A DNA stretch of 64,000 nt from Megalobrama amblycephala (taxonomy: Eukaryota > Chordata > Actinopteri > Cypriniformes > Xenocyprididae): contig NC_063045.1 in NCBI RefSeq assembly GCF_018812025.1, forward strand, positions 17,409,046 through 17,473,045, written 5' to 3'. Both the position numbers and the translations under genes were made by a program. Below, one piece after another: positions 1 through 12,668 of the stretch (the stretch's first letter is position 1; each line of letters opens with the position of its first letter). The notes under the pieces were generated by a model, which saw only the letters and a list, made by a program, of their open reading frames with translations, made no database searches and was not told where the DNA came from.

Positions 1-39
1 TTTGACATTCTCCAGAGCGCAAACACAAGCTGCATGTGT

Positions 40-304
40 CCCAGTTCAGAGGCTGCATCCTTCGAAGGACACAGACTTCAAAGGCCATGCCTTTGAAGGC
101 CACGAAGGTCGGACTGAGCGTTGTTAAATGTGACGTCTAGGGTAATTTAGCAATTGATGTAGCAATGAATTCTGGGGTAGGCAAGTTCAGATGGAAGGAT
201 CCATCTGTTCACGGGAAACAGCATTTGGGACAGACTTTGTTGTGCCGCGGTGATGCAATCGGCCTTCAGATGCGGCCTTTGAAGGATGCAGTCTCTGAAT
301 TGGG
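40..304. mobile_element. short inverted-repeat DNA element (MITE)
   Basis: The left end CCCAGTTCAGAGGCTGCATCC and the right end are inverted near-copies (GGATGCAGTCTCTGAATTGGG in direct orientation). Both are followed inward by TTTGAAGG-type repeats. There is no ORF. The structure is that of a non-autonomous DNA transposon. Confidence 0.6.
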
Positions 305-1558
305 ATGTAGCTACTGATGCGCAATGGATCGTTTGCTAAGTTTCACCAAAATGCTATTATTATGGAGAAAACTGATCCTAGACCAGTCGTCATGGGTGGC
401 TTTTCCCTCTAAAAGCAATCAGAAGCAGCAGCAGTCAGTGGTGTGATGCCACATTTCATACTGCACAGTAAATGCATCATTTCTTCATCTATGCAGCTGT
501 AAAACAGGATAATCTTCTGCCGTTTTTTTTTTAACAAGGTGCAAGTGAGTGACATTTAATGAGCGCAGGCATATCTTCATCCAAATCTGGATATTTAATT
601 ACACACCGCTGTTCCATCTACCTGCCCTCGCGCTGCAAACATTAACTCTGACTCCTGCCGTACAAGATCAGTGCCGCCCGTTAGCTTCATCAGCGTGAGT
701 GCAGATGATGAACAGCTCCAGCCATTGTGCCGAAGAGATGTTTGCAATTTCTCTCTTGCGTGATTAATCAATCCCAACGTGCACAAGCTCGTTCAATTAC
801 GGCACGTGCGTGGGGCCCATATTGATCGTTTTATTTCTGAAATAAGTGGGAAGGACGTAGGCTCTCTGCCAGCTCTTAATTATGAAATATCATTTGTGGT
901 TGCCATAGAGATGTGACACGGTAATGAGGAACGAGTCTTGTGCAACCAAACTTCTGGCAGGAAAAATCTAATTATTTAAGCTGATTTCAAAAACGCAGCA
1001 GTTCCCTATTGGACACCAAAGCACGTTGGGGGGGGTGAGACATGTAGCTGGATCCAAAAGTGTGAAACCATATTGCAAATAATTTAAACCTGTAAATAAA
1101 AAAAAACGTTTAGGAATTTTAAACAGAAATGTTGTGATAAAATAAATATTTAGAGCCAAAGAACACACCCCCTGTCTGCCACTGGTCAGTCAAATAGATA
1201 GCCCCGCCCCAAAATCACAACAATGGTCGAATTTAACTTTAGCTTTTAACTACATGTTTAAGAACCTCTTATAACATGGAATGAAATAAATAAATATGAT
1301 GTAAAATTACATTTTAATAGAAAAAATGAATATAAAATGCAAAACATCACTAGTGGTCTCAGACTTCTGGAGCTATTGAGTAAATGTTTAAGATAGAACG
1401 ATAGATAAAATGAACAATAGAATGATAGATAGAACAATAGATAGATAGATGTAATATATAAAATGAAACAAAATAATAAAATAAATGAATTAATAAACAA
1501 ATTAATATATATTTTTATTAAAAGAAACCAAATAAATTTAATTAATTAATTAATTAAT
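305..1558. other. no gene seen; high-complexity stretch then AT-rich DNA
   Basis: The 560-960 part is unusually balanced in composition and contains homeodomain-like cores (GATTAATCAATC, CTTAATTATG). It may be conserved non-coding DNA. 960-1560 grades into AT-rich sequence with short GATA/TTAA runs. No credible exon was found on either strand. Confidence 0.4.
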
Positions 1559-1583
1559 TAATAAACTATATATTATTGCTTTT

Positions 1584-1647
<64 letters not shown>

Positions 1648-1698
1648 GCAATAATATATAGTGTGTAATATATTTTTAAAAGAACTAAATATTATTGC

Positions 1699-1762
<64 letters not shown>

Positions 1763-1815
1763 AAAAGCAATAATATATAGTGTGTAATATATTTTTAAAA
1801 GAACTAAATAAATAA
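1559..1815. repeat. duplicated (TA)n microsatellite cassette
   Basis: (TA)n runs occupy about 1589-1644 and 1702-1758. Each is followed by the same flank (GCAATAATATATAGTGTG), so a (TA)n plus flank unit of about 120 bp is tandemly duplicated. The flanks are also partly inverted around each run. Confidence 0.85.
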
Positions 1816-3010
1816 ATAAAGCTAAACACCACTCCTCTAATTTGTATGTGCAATGCATTAAAAAAATCACTGTTGGACATTAAAAAAAAAAAAATAATAC
1901 TTTTGTTTATAAAAAAAAAAAATTCTTGAAAAGTTGTATTTTGAGGAGCCACTGTGCAATATTAATTCTCTTAACCCAATTTGAAAATGTTCTTGCCATC
2001 TGAAAGCTGTTTTCATGATGGAAAGTTTTGAAGGTGCATGAGAAAAGTGATTTACACAAACTAACCCGTTACTTCAAGAGTCGTTTGGAATTGCATGTCA
2101 TCTCTGCATTTTCAGGGTCAATCAAGCTGTCTGCTCAGCTGAAAGTCATCATGAGCTTCACAAGCACGCTCTCGCAATAACCTGCAACAACTTTTAGCAT
2201 CAAAAACAATGTGGAATGAGACGATGAGTCCTTGGATGCTCTTTTATCATTACAATCTACATCAGAGGGCATTCTCGGTTTGTGAAATGACAAGATCCAG
2301 CCTCGCCAGCTGTCTTCATTCTACGAGCCGCCATTTTAAAGTCTGAAACGCTCTTCTCTTATCGCAGATGTCACCACAAAAACCTCTGGCAGAGGCTCCA
2401 AAAGAAAAAAAACATTCAAATGCAACGATTTTGCATCCGTTGTCCTAAGATTTTATCCTTTTAATCAGATATCGGAATTTCTTTTATCTTCGCACAATCA
2501 GATTTGCAAATGAAACATCATCTTTTTTGCCCTTTCTTAGATAAGTACTTCCTGTGCCTTCCTGTTCGCTTTAATAAGTGCTTAACATTTGCGGATTCTG
2601 ACTGGCTGAGTCTTTGTGAACTCAAGAGACCACCTCGCTTCAGTTTCCAAAACGTTTCTAATTCGTATGGATTCATAATGGGGCTAGATTAGCATAACAG
2701 AGTGGCGCTTCACAGTGCGTACAGTATTTCGCTCTCGGTGGGACATCCTGAGTGGAATGATTCAGCTGGAAGAGCAAACAATTATTTCATTTAATAACAT
2801 GTTCAACTGGCCTTTTTGAAAATATTTTAGAAGAATAAGACTTAAGCTTAGACATATTGTGGATAGTGTTGCTAAGTATTAAAGCTCAGTGCAGCTGTAC
2901 AACAGAATGTGATCTCATACCATGGTGTTTAAGATGAGGATTGATTTTCTATTTCAAAATGGGCAAGAAGAAGGGATGCAAATCATATCTAGAGACCAGA
3001 ATATTGGGGG
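1816..3010. other. intergenic/intronic, no gene seen
   Basis: Mixed-complexity sequence with poly-A runs near 1882 and 1909. 2030-2700 is non-repetitive and reasonably GC-balanced, but open frames are short and lack paired splice sites or recognisable protein similarity. Confidence 0.4.
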
Positions 3011-4140
3011 TAAAGTTAGCCCAGTAAGTAATCACCTAGCAACCACCCAGAACACTCAAGTAACCATCTAGAAACATAATTAAAACCACTCAAAATATTT
3101 AAGAAACCACATAGTAACATGATAAAAACACCACAGAACACTTTACCAACCACATAGCAACATGCTAAAAACAACCCAAAACACTTTAGCAACCCCATAG
3201 CAACATGTTTCAAAAACACTCAGAACATCCTACGGTGGCAATTACAAGATGCTAAAAACAACCCAGAACTCCTTTGAAACCCCAGAGCAGCATGTTAAAA
3301 GCCACCCAGAACCCCTCAGATAGTAACATGCTAAAAAAAAAAACCATGCAGAACAACCTAGTAACTCCACAGCAACATGTTAAAAACAACCAGGAACCCT
3401 TTTGGAACCACACAACCATATCTTAAAACCACCCAGAACAGTTTAGCAAATGCATAGGAAGATGCCAAAAACCACCTAGAGTAGCAACATGCTAAAAACA
3501 ACTCAGAACACCTTAGCAACCCCAGAGCAACATGCAAAAAAACATCTAGAACCCCCCTAAGAGTAGCAACTACCTAGCAATGTGCTAAAAACAACTCAGA
3601 ACACCTTAGCAACCCCATAGCAACATGCTAAAACCATCTAGAACCCCCCTAGAGTAGCAACTACCTAGCAATGTGCTAAAAACAACTCAGAACACCTTAG
3701 CAACCCCATAGCAACATGTTAAAAACCATATAGAACCCCCTAGAGTAGCAACTACCTAGCAATGTGCTAAAAACAACTCAGAACACCTTAGCAACCCCAT
3801 AGCAACATGTTAAAAACCATATAGAACCCCCTAGAGTAGCAACTACCAAGCAATGTGCTAAAAACAACAAAGAACACCTTAGCAACCCCACAGCAACATG
3901 CTAAAAACCATATAGAACCCCTTAGAGTAGCAACTACCAAGCAATGTACTAAAAACAACTCAGAACACCTTAGCAACCCCATAACAACATGCTAAAAACC
4001 ATATAGAACCCCCTAGAGTAGCAACTACCAAGCAATGTACTAAAAACAACTCAGAACACCTTAGCAACCCAATAGCAACATGCTAAAAACCACCACAAAC
4101 ACCCTACAGTAGTAAACTACTTAGCAACAACCTATAGTAA
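3011..4140. repeat. minisatellite, core period ~91 bp built from ~45-bp half units
   Basis: GCAACCCCATAGCAACATG-like words recur at about 3516, 3609, 3700, 3790 and 3970, with a variant near 3881. Each is followed by AGAACCCCCTAGAGTAGCAA and CAATGTGCTAAAAACAACTC. The first half of the tract is a more degenerate version of the CTAGCAACCAC / CAGAACAC pattern. A small related patch lies at 46615-46690. There is no coding capacity. Confidence 0.85.
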
Positions 4141-4241
4141 CACAGAACACCATGTAAATGATCAGACTTCTGTATTTACCACAATTTAACCACAAATTCA
4201 GAATAAGAACAGTTTTAGCTTTTATTTTAAATAAACTTTAA

Positions 4242-4245
<4 letters not shown>

Positions 4246-4322
<77 letters not shown>
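4246..4322. repeat. compound (CA)n(TA)n microsatellite
   Basis: An (AC)n run to about 4275 is followed directly by (AT)n to 4322. Confidence 0.95.
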
Positions 4323-4325
<3 letters not shown>

Positions 4326-4479
4326 AAAAGCTATCATTTAGAAGCAAACAAAATTTATAGCAATACAAAACTATGGTTTGCCTTTAGAGTATTGATTAAA
4401 AATATTTATAAAATGTAATTTTCATTTATATATATATTTTTAATTATATTTTTAATTGTATTTATATTTAATATTAAAA

Positions 4480-5435
4480 TTAAAGGTGCCCTAGAATTGA
4501 AAAATGAATTTACCTCGGCATAGTTAAATAATTAGAGTTCTGTACATGGAAATGACATACAGTGAGTCTTAAACACCACTGTTTCCTCCTTATAATGTAA
4601 ATTAGATTTTTGCAAAAGGCCTCTGAAGAACAGACGAATCGCAACATAACACCGTGAAGCAACAGTCGGGATCATTAAAATGTACGTCCCCAAATTTTGC
4701 ATATACCAGCCCATTTTCAAAGCATTAGACAAGCCAGTATTAAGGTCTGGATCTGTGCACAGCTGAATCAACAGACTTCATGCAGGTAAGCAAGCAAGAA
4801 CAATAGTGAAAAATGGCAGATGGAGCAATAATAACTGACATGATCCATGATTACATGATATTTTTAGTGATATTTGTAAATTGTCTTTCTAAATGTTTCG
4901 TTAGCATGTTGCTAATGTACTGTTAAATGTGGTTAAAGTTACCAAGACAAGACTGTCGTTATTTTCATTATTAAATGTCTGCAGTCTGTATAATTCATAA
5001 ACACAACTTCATTCTTTATAAATCTCTCCAACAGTGTGTAATGTTAGCTTTAGCCCCGTTAGCCGCAGCATACTATCAAACTAATTCAGAATCAAATGTA
5101 AACATACAAATAAATACTATAACGTTACTTACATGATCTGATATGCTGTATGACGAACACTTTGTAAAGATCCATTTTGAGGGTTATATTAGCTGTGTGA
5201 ACTTTGTTTATGCAATGTATTATAGAGTTGCGAGCTTGGGGGCGGGGAGCGCGAGCATTTAAAGGGGACCCACGCTGAATCGGCGCATTTCTAATTATGC
5301 CCCAAAATAGGCAGTTAAAAAATTGAATAATAAAAAATCTATGGGGTATTTTGAGCTGAAACTTCACAGACACATTCTGGGGACACCTTAGACTTATATT
5401 ACATCTTGTGAAAAAGGGTTCTAGGGCACCTTTAA
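4480..5435 (-). mobile_element. TTAA-flanked non-autonomous DNA transposon, AGGTGCCCTAGAA family, copy 1
   Basis: TTAA at 4480-4483 and 5432-5435 bracket inverted ends AGGTGCCCTAGAA / TTCTAGGGCACCT. A second copy in the opposite orientation lies at 56297-57266. A TTAA target duplication is the signature of piggyBac-type insertion. Orientation is given so that its internal exon-like ATGGATCTTTACAAAGTG reads 5'-3' (here on - near 5177-5132). There is no transposase. Confidence 0.75.
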
Positions 5436-6163
5436 TATTTAAAATAATATTTAATTAATATTTGAAGTTATAAATAAATTGAGAAAGTAATATTAATATA
5501 CTGTATTTATAAAAAAAAGTTCTATACAAACAAAAAGCTATGATTTATATAAAGTACGTAGAATGTGGCAGACAACCGTCATAAAATACATTAAAATGTC
5601 AAATTATTAGTAGTTACATTTACAATAGTTAAAAAATAAAATGTGTTCTGAAAAACTAAACAATTATGAATATATATATAGAATAAAATAATACTTTTTT
5701 TTAGTATAAATGAAGTATGAAATAACTAATATTAATAAAAAGTATACAATTTTCCTTCAGAGTAGTAAGACTGTAATACAAAATTGTCAAAATAAATTGT
5801 CTTTTTTTTTGCTACATTAATACATAATAATAATTTTTTTCATTTTTATTATTAAGAAGAAATATTCATAATATTAATAAAAACAAATAATTTAGAAATA
5901 ATAGAAATATAGAATATATAGAAATAATAGAAAAGTATAGAAATAATATAAGAAATAACACTAAATGCACTAAACAATTAATAAACAACAACACTAAATA
6001 ATTGGATTAGATTAAAGGACACCAAAGGTTATGTGAGAAAAAAAAAAACCCAGATGTGTTCAAATCAGACAGGACTGAAATCAGTAAATCTGTGAAACAC
6101 ATTTTCCTGACCTCCTGAGGGAAAACTAGTCTTTTAGTCAGTCTATACATGCATGTCTTTGTC

Positions 6164-6165
<2 letters not shown>
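5436..6165. other. AT-rich DNA, no gene seen
   Basis: Long stretches of A/T with AATAATA-type runs. No ORF with protein character. Confidence 0.5.

Positions 6166-6214
<49 letters not shown>
6166..6214. repeat. (GT)n microsatellite
   Basis: Uninterrupted GT dinucleotides for about 49 bp. Confidence 0.97.
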
Positions 6215-6217
<3 letters not shown>

Positions 6218-7276
6218 GCAGTTGTGCTGCAAGAGTCCCTCAGGGTCCGTCTTTCCCAAGTGAGCAAAAGCAAGAGACGCACCTCACTAACCGATGCCAC
6301 CACCTCATTCATCTGGAAATAGCCTGTTTTGCTGTCTCGCTCAAAGAAAGATGCCTATGACGGAAGCGGCTGAGAGAAAAACTGCCGTGTCAGACAAAGG
6401 TTTCTGCCCTAAAAAGCTGTAAAAATACGGCTGTCTTCAGTGCTCTGCGGACAGTCCTGGATGTTACATTACTCATAAATGAGCTCCACTTCCTGTCAAC
6501 TCTCGTTCCTCACCAGCTCCTCAGCTTGTTTAAGGACATTTAGCTGTCAGAACCGTGATTGTGTCCACTATATACAGCGATAAAAGGATACGGAAGGGCA
6601 CACAGAGGCGAGACCTGGGAACTGGACGTGGCCGAGGGAACATATTCGTCTACTGTTCTAAACTGCACTGTGAGGGAGGCTGTCTGAAGCCAATAAATGC
6701 ACCAGAAACAAGTTCTGTTCAAGCGATGCTGAATCTGTGGGGAGAAATAAGACACACTGAAATAGAAATGTACAAAAATAAATCTACACACTACAGTCCA
6801 GGTTAACTTTCGGTTGCAGCACTTGATGCACTGATGCATCAATTCTACCTTTAGTCCTCTAGTCTATTTTTACACGTCAAACTTTGTTTTATTATAATAG
6901 TATGAGAAAAATTCTAGATTAAATAAGTGCATACGCACACAACCAAATATTTAATTCTAAATATTAATAGTATATATATATATATATATATATATCATAA
7001 TATTTTTAATAATATTAAATATTTCAATAATTATCTATATTTTTATTTCTACAGTACAGTATAATATAAAATTTGTCATTAAAATATTTATAATAATAAT
7101 AATATTTAATGTTTTAAGTATAATTAGTATATACTAAAATATATATAAAATTTAAGTATTTTAAAACAGTTTCAATTCAATTTAATTAATTTAAATTTTA
7201 CACCTTTATTATTATGATTTCAATTTGTACCCTTTATTATAAATGTTTGTATATTTTTGGTGTTTGTTGGTTCTAA

Positions 7277-7277
<1 letters not shown>
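6215..7277. other. no gene seen; complex patch then AT-rich
   Basis: 6230-6850 is moderately complex with overlapping short ORFs on both strands and no recognisable protein. 6850-7277 is AT-rich with a short (TA)n near 6971-6995. Confidence 0.4.

Positions 7278-7331
<54 letters not shown>
7278..7331. repeat. (TA)n(TG)n microsatellite
   Basis: (TA)n to about 7319, then TGTGTGTG. TTCTAACCTA and TAGGTTAGAA flank it as a short inverted pair, suggesting the array grew inside a small palindromic element. Confidence 0.85.
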
Positions 7332-7639
7332 ATTAGGTTAGAACCATATTAAATTGTTAATTTTATGTATAGATTAAATGTCTAGTCTAAATTTTAGACC
7401 ATGAATGTCTAATGTCATCATAACATAGGCCTAATCATAATCTGAGTTATGAAAAAAGTACCCCCACCCACCCCAGTGCCTTTTTTTGTATAATCTTAGC
7501 ATTTACATTTGCAAATTACCTATATAATAAACAGGAAAGATTCCCAACAGTGACTCCCAAACTTGTATTGTAGGCTCATGTATGCGTGAGCCTAAATTTC
7601 TATTTTTGCATCCATTGCATTTGCATCACATTTCGAGCT

Positions 7640-8345
7640 GTAACTCTGTCACGGCTCTAAGATTTAATCATGATTTGAGTGTGTGTGTAAATGCAACACC
7701 GCGGGGAACATTAATGTATGACTGTGCCGATCGTTTTCACCAGCTGTAGTGCGCAAAAAGTGAGCGGTTTTTGGGTCATTGCACATGATGGAATCCGCCT
7801 CATTCCCGGCAGAAACACCGTAAATGCTAAACGAGCCACAGACATCAAAAACATCTACAGAACACCAATGATCTCGCACAGTGGTATCGCCCATCTGCTG
7901 CCCTATTATGGCGAACCATTTTGCTCGAACAAAATACGGCTGTTCTGAAAGTCACTTCCTCTGTTTTCCACAGCAAGAATGGAAAAACATGCAGCGTTTT
8001 TCCACTCGGGTTGATAAAACCGCAAGCACATGGTGCCCTCTGTACGACATCACAATCACACAAAGCCGTTTTGAGAGATCCTCGGCCAATATGCTGGAAT
8101 CGATGTTCGCCGCCACCTGCGAGCTTTGTGGCGTTTGGCTTTCGCGGACAGAGATGGGGGTGTCCTTTCTGACAGGACTGGCTCGGACGTTAGCGGGCCA
8201 GCGATTCAAAAGGGTCCAGATAATGTCAGTGATGCTGAAAGTGGCTCCAACACTCGTATTCTTGTAGCAACTGGCCATCTGCTCTGGGGGAGATTCATGC
8301 TGAAAATGCAAATCAAGGAAAAGCTGGAAGTTTGGTTGTATTCAT
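7640..8345. other. TE-free, high-complexity stretch (candidate conserved non-coding DNA)
   Basis: About 700 bp of GC-balanced, CpG-containing, non-repetitive sequence. Several overlapping ORFs occur on both strands (longest ~128 codons), but none shows protein-family features, and ORFs in many frames simply reflect composition. It could be an enhancer, a lncRNA exon or a degraded gene. Confidence 0.35.
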
Positions 8346-8356
8346 AACTGTGTCAT

Positions 8357-8358
<2 letters not shown>

Positions 8359-8387
<29 letters not shown>
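8359..8387. repeat. poly-T tract
   Basis: About 29 uninterrupted T. Confidence 0.9.
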
Positions 8388-8390
<3 letters not shown>

Positions 8391-8626
8391 GAGTTAGAAG
8401 TTCCAGGCCAATGTTCTGTAGGACTCTTTACAAAAAAAAAACAAAAAAAAACATGGTATAGTAGTGCTATCAGACCGTAATACCATGGTACTTTGATATA
8501 TATAAACACACACATGTGGCACAAAATTAATAAGTACCATGGTACAAAGAGTAGCCTATGTACATATACAAATACAAATCAATTCTATATTATTTATTTA
8601 TAAGTAAATAAATATTATATGTGTAT

Positions 8627-8650
8627 CACACACACACACTACAGTATGTA

Positions 8651-8739
<89 letters not shown>

Positions 8740-8741
8740 CT
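8627..8741. repeat. compound (CA)/(TA) microsatellite
   Basis: Alternating CA and TA dinucleotide blocks, including (TA)n at 8658-8684 and 8715-8739 separated by (CA)n. Confidence 0.9.
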
Positions 8742-8790
8742 TTCATTTATACATGCATGTTTCTATACAAATAATTCAAAGAATTTATGT

Positions 8791-8938
8791 AAGCAATAAG
8801 GTACTCGAGGCTGTGCTGTATCATGAATAAGTCACGGCTGAAGGGCGTTGTTGGGTACGATGCAAAGCGGAGTGCCTGCAAGCCCTTCAGCTGTGACTTT
8901 TTCACGATACAGCACTAGCCTCAAGTACCTTAATGCTT
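8791..8938. mobile_element. compact fold-back element
   Basis: The left arm AAGGTACTCGAGGCTGTGCT and the right arm AGCACTAGCCTCAAGTACCTT are inverted copies. The arms continue inward through GTCACGGCTGAAGGG / CCCTTCAGCTGTGAC, leaving a loop of about 45 bp. The whole 148-bp unit would fold as a hairpin. Confidence 0.7.
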
Positions 8939-10250
8939 TTATAAAATGGTTACCACACAATACAAATATTAAAGCCAAAAATATGTATCAATGCAACTTT
9001 CATAAAGTAAACTTTGACTAAAAGCCTTCCTTCCGCCGGAAAAAAATAGTCCCTGACCATGAACAGCAACAGAAGTTATATTATTACGCCATTAGATGGC
9101 AGCACAGACTGTCTTTATGAGTGTCAGTCAGTAGTGTAGACTTTTATATTGAAAACACTGAACTGTCAGTCACAGGAAAACCCCTTAACTGTTAAAAGGA
9201 CAAGATAATACATCGGACATTTAAACAGATTTTTTGTTACGATCTTTTTCTCACAATACTCTTCTACTTAATACAGTAAGATTCAATGAACAATATCAAT
9301 TGAGAACAAATTTATGTTGCTAAGGGTGGTTTCACAGAACCGTTGGATGAAGCGGTCATAGCCGTGTTTTATCGTGAATAAAACACAGTTATTGACCAAT
9401 CAAGGACAGGAACTAACCATTTATATCATTATATATATACTTAGAATATTAATAATTAATAAATATTCTAATTCATCTAATTAATATATGGTACATACAC
9501 AAAAATAGACTATATTATTATTAATAATACTACTACTAATATAATAGAAATGTACATTCTCAGTTTTGTGTTTTTATACATAAAATTGACCATTTATAAT
9601 ACAATTTATTGTATGCAACCATTTATTTTAATTCAAAGAATATTTAATATGTTATGTAATTTACTTTTATGATTCTATATATAAAATTAATGTAATAAAT
9701 ATATCAAATAATAATAATAACTATTATTATTATTATCATATGACCTCTAAATGTAATGTAAATAATTTGTAAAATATATCAGTGTTATTTGTAAAGTATA
9801 TCAGTATACTTAATTTTATAGATATATAAAACATATTAATTTTGCAAAAAAAAAAAAAAAAAAAAAAATGCAAATCCATTTGCCTGAAACTATTTTTTAA
9901 TGGACATGTTTTTTTCAATACAGTACATTCCTATTTTCTTTGTATTATCAGCATCCTAATGCATTTCATAGTGCATTTTCATCAGATTTAAAAAAAAAAA
10001 AAAAAAACAGTTGTACACCTAAAAGACCTAAAAATGAGCATCTTTTCAAGTAAAAAGTTTTATGAATTGCACAAAACATTCAATCCAAATGCTCGATCTT
10101 GCACAAAATACTCCATCTGCAAAAAAGGATGTAAATCCCCAGAGAGATATCCAAAGCCTGTCCTTATTTACACAGCCAAGAAAGCGAACCTCATCCACCT
10201 CCCATGGGAAACGCAGTACCCTTCCTGGACATAATTCCAGCTAATATAAT
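8939..10250. other. AT-rich intergenic/intronic DNA, no gene seen
   Basis: Contains poly-A runs near 9847 and 9991 and AATAATA repeats. TCATAGCCGTGTTTTATCG near 9357 resembles a degraded fold-back arm. No gene signature. Confidence 0.4.
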
Positions 10251-11162
10251 ATCTACAACTATTATGAAGGACTCGAGTACAAGGCTTTTCAAACATCGGC
10301 GGGCCGCAGTCACTTAACTGTCCGTGAGTTCAGCAGGTCAGTGACGAGACGGCCCCGCTGGGCGGCACTCAGCTCGCTAATGCACACGTTAAGGGCCGCG
10401 AATGGAGTGAGAGTCGTTGCGTAAGACCCATAACGGCGTTCCAGAGTGTTCTTGGGAATACACTGATCCATTATCTCCCACACTTTTATTACGCCTAATT
10501 AAAACATAAGGACAATAGGGTCGTTTCGTTTTCTTGGGGCCGCCGGCGACATACGAAATGTTCTATTCTGTGCCTCGAACGTCACAAGACCCTCTTCACC
10601 CACCGCATTCATATTCAACACGTGTTGTGGGATGAAATATGACCCTGTACGTTTGTATTACAAAGTTGGAAGGTTGATTGTGTCCAATTACAAACTGCGA
10701 CATTTAAAAGCTCTAAAAGGGCCTTAATGATGTTTAGTAATGCAGGTACCACAGTTTATGCCTACATTAAGATGTCTACTAGCACAAGAGTCAGCAAGTT
10801 CCTAGCGGACACTGACGCACCTGCAAACGGTGTCCGGGTGGGTTGCATAAATAGCCCAACGGCGCACTAGTGCGTCCCACATTGGTTCAGGTGCACTTAG
10901 GGCTCTCAACTGAACTTACTTTTGCTGCATTGCGCATTTGAGGAGCCAATTATTAGAGTCTCGTGAAGTGTTCCACGCAACTGTGTGCTAGTTCCTGCAG
11001 ACTGTAAATATGCAGGTTGCGAACTCTAGTTAAAAAGGACGAGTGTGGAAGAAAAGAAGAGGTGAGATCGTTTTGAGCGTCCTTCTGATGGCCCTGTAAC
11101 TTTGAACTCCCTCTGTGCAACATGCAGAGACATTTCATCAGAGAAAACATTCAGAGAGAATC

Positions 11163-11164
<2 letters not shown>
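10251..11164. other. GC-balanced TE-free stretch (candidate regulatory DNA)
   Basis: 10250-10700 is CpG-containing and complex (GGCGGGCCGC, GGCCGCCGGCGAC) with CCTAATTAAAAC-type homeodomain cores. 10700-11160 is also non-repetitive. No exon was recognised. Confidence 0.35.

Positions 11165-11205
<41 letters not shown>
11165..11205. repeat. (TA)n microsatellite adjoining a Tc1-like element
   Basis: About 40 bp of TA ending at the start of the Tc1 terminus. TA is the Tc1/mariner target, so insertion into the array is natural. Confidence 0.85.
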
Positions 11206-11210
<5 letters not shown>

Positions 11211-11575
11211 TGATCAGGCATAACATTATGACCACTGACAGGTGAAGTGAATAACACTGATGATCTCTTCATCACGGCACCGTCCTGTTAGCGGGTGGGA
11301 TATATTAGGCAGCAAGTGAACATTTTGTCCATAAATTTGATGTGTTAGAAGCAGGAAAAATGGGCAAGCGTAAGGATTTAAGCGAGTTTGACAAGGGCCA
11401 AATTGCGATGGCTAGACGACTAGGTCAGAGCATCTCCAAAACTGCAGCTCTTGTGGGGTGTTCCCGGTCTGCAGTGGTCAGTATCTATCAAAAGTGGTCC
11501 AAGGAGCGAACAGTGGTGAACCGGCGACAGGGTCATGGGTGGCCAAGGCTCATTGATGCACATGGGGAGTGACCA
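11206..11575 (+). mobile_element. truncated Tc1/mariner element, 5' end with transposase N-terminus
   Basis: The left terminus reads ACTGATCAGGCATAACATTATGACCACT, a characteristic Tc1-like end. An ORF from ATG 11360 reads [20 protein letters not shown], then [20 protein letters not shown], the paired-like helix-turn-helix DNA-binding domain of Tc1 transposases. The reading frame stops at 11570 and the catalytic DDE half and right terminus are absent, so it is a dead 5' fragment. Confidence 0.85.
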
Positions 11576-12668
11576 AAAGTACCAAGATGTGAAAAATATG
11601 AGTTAACATGATTGTTCAGAGTGAAAAAATCACTTACTAACCTTTTCTTCGTGAAGTTATATCCAATTTTACTTCATCGCCATGACAATGTAACAGCCTA
11701 AACCCTAAAATGACTCTACAATGATGATTGAAACAGCTTTACAGCTCAAATAAAAGAAAGGTTTTAATGGAGGAATTAAAGTAAAAGCTTTTATAAATTA
11801 TACGCTTCACATTTCTCCGTTTAAAACCTTCCAAAATGGGCCCCATTCACATCCATAGTAAGAGCCATCAATGAAGCATACAAATGACAAACCATGTTTT
11901 TTAAAGCTATTTCAGCTATTTCTACCTTGACAGGGATATAAAATGGCCCACTTGTGGGGAAATTTGAAATGGGACAAGCTGACAAGATCATTTGTTCCCG
12001 TTTAATTTAGCTGGGATGCAAATGATGTGTGAGATAAACAGCCTGAAGCGATGTCAATACTATCACGATCAGCTACAAGTAAAAAAACAGAGCTCCACAC
12101 GGGCCGAGACAATAAACAAGCAGCACCGAATGTGTCTTGTAAACAAGAGGCTGACATGTTGATATCAGACACTGGATGGAGGTTTATAGCTGGCAATGTT
12201 CTTTCAGCACCATGGACAGCATCTGATTTTGCTGACAGATACAAAAATACAGACGTACATACTTGGGGAATGCTCAGAATAAAATGAATTGATAAATAAA
12301 TAAACACTAGGCTTTCAGAAACAACTCTAGTCTTGAACCGCAACACACACATAACTCTAACACATAACTCGAGTTTAGTTCGCTGCCAGCAGCGGGTTTG
12401 GAAATGTTTTCAGTCATTTGTCTTCATTAACGGTTACAGTGAGCAACACAAATATGCAAACGTTCATGCCAAACTTTGTGTTCGGTTAATCATCCTAACT
12501 AGACACTAGAAAAGGAATACTGCGATTGTTTTGCCATGTAGCAAAAACAGTCACTCACACACATGCGCGCACACACACACATAGAATATACTTTTTTTTT
12601 TTTATTATTACACAAAAATAATTGTATTTTTATTTTTTACATCAAATATATATAAATATATATATATA
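11576..12668. other. no gene seen
   Basis: Mixed-complexity sequence with short ORFs on both strands near 12002-12352 that lack protein features. A poly-T stretch near 12592 precedes the next Tc1 element. Confidence 0.4.

Noticed and set aside
1582..1952. Ile-Tyr repeat ORFs on the minus strand
   Set aside because: They are translations of (TA)n microsatellites. The same applies to the frames at 8621-8830, 19883-20103 and 50874-51209.
3016..4140. Regularly spaced repeats resembling a CRISPR array
   Set aside because: The spacers are themselves repetitive, the period is about 91 bp, and the context is a vertebrate genome. It is a minisatellite.
7718..8311. Cluster of overlapping ORFs on both strands as a possible gene
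   Set aside because: Open in four frames at once, with no domain, no start context and no matched splice pattern. Kept only as a complex non-coding candidate.
12540..12580. CA-rich stretch as a regulatory element
   Set aside because: Ordinary short (CA)n microsatellite.
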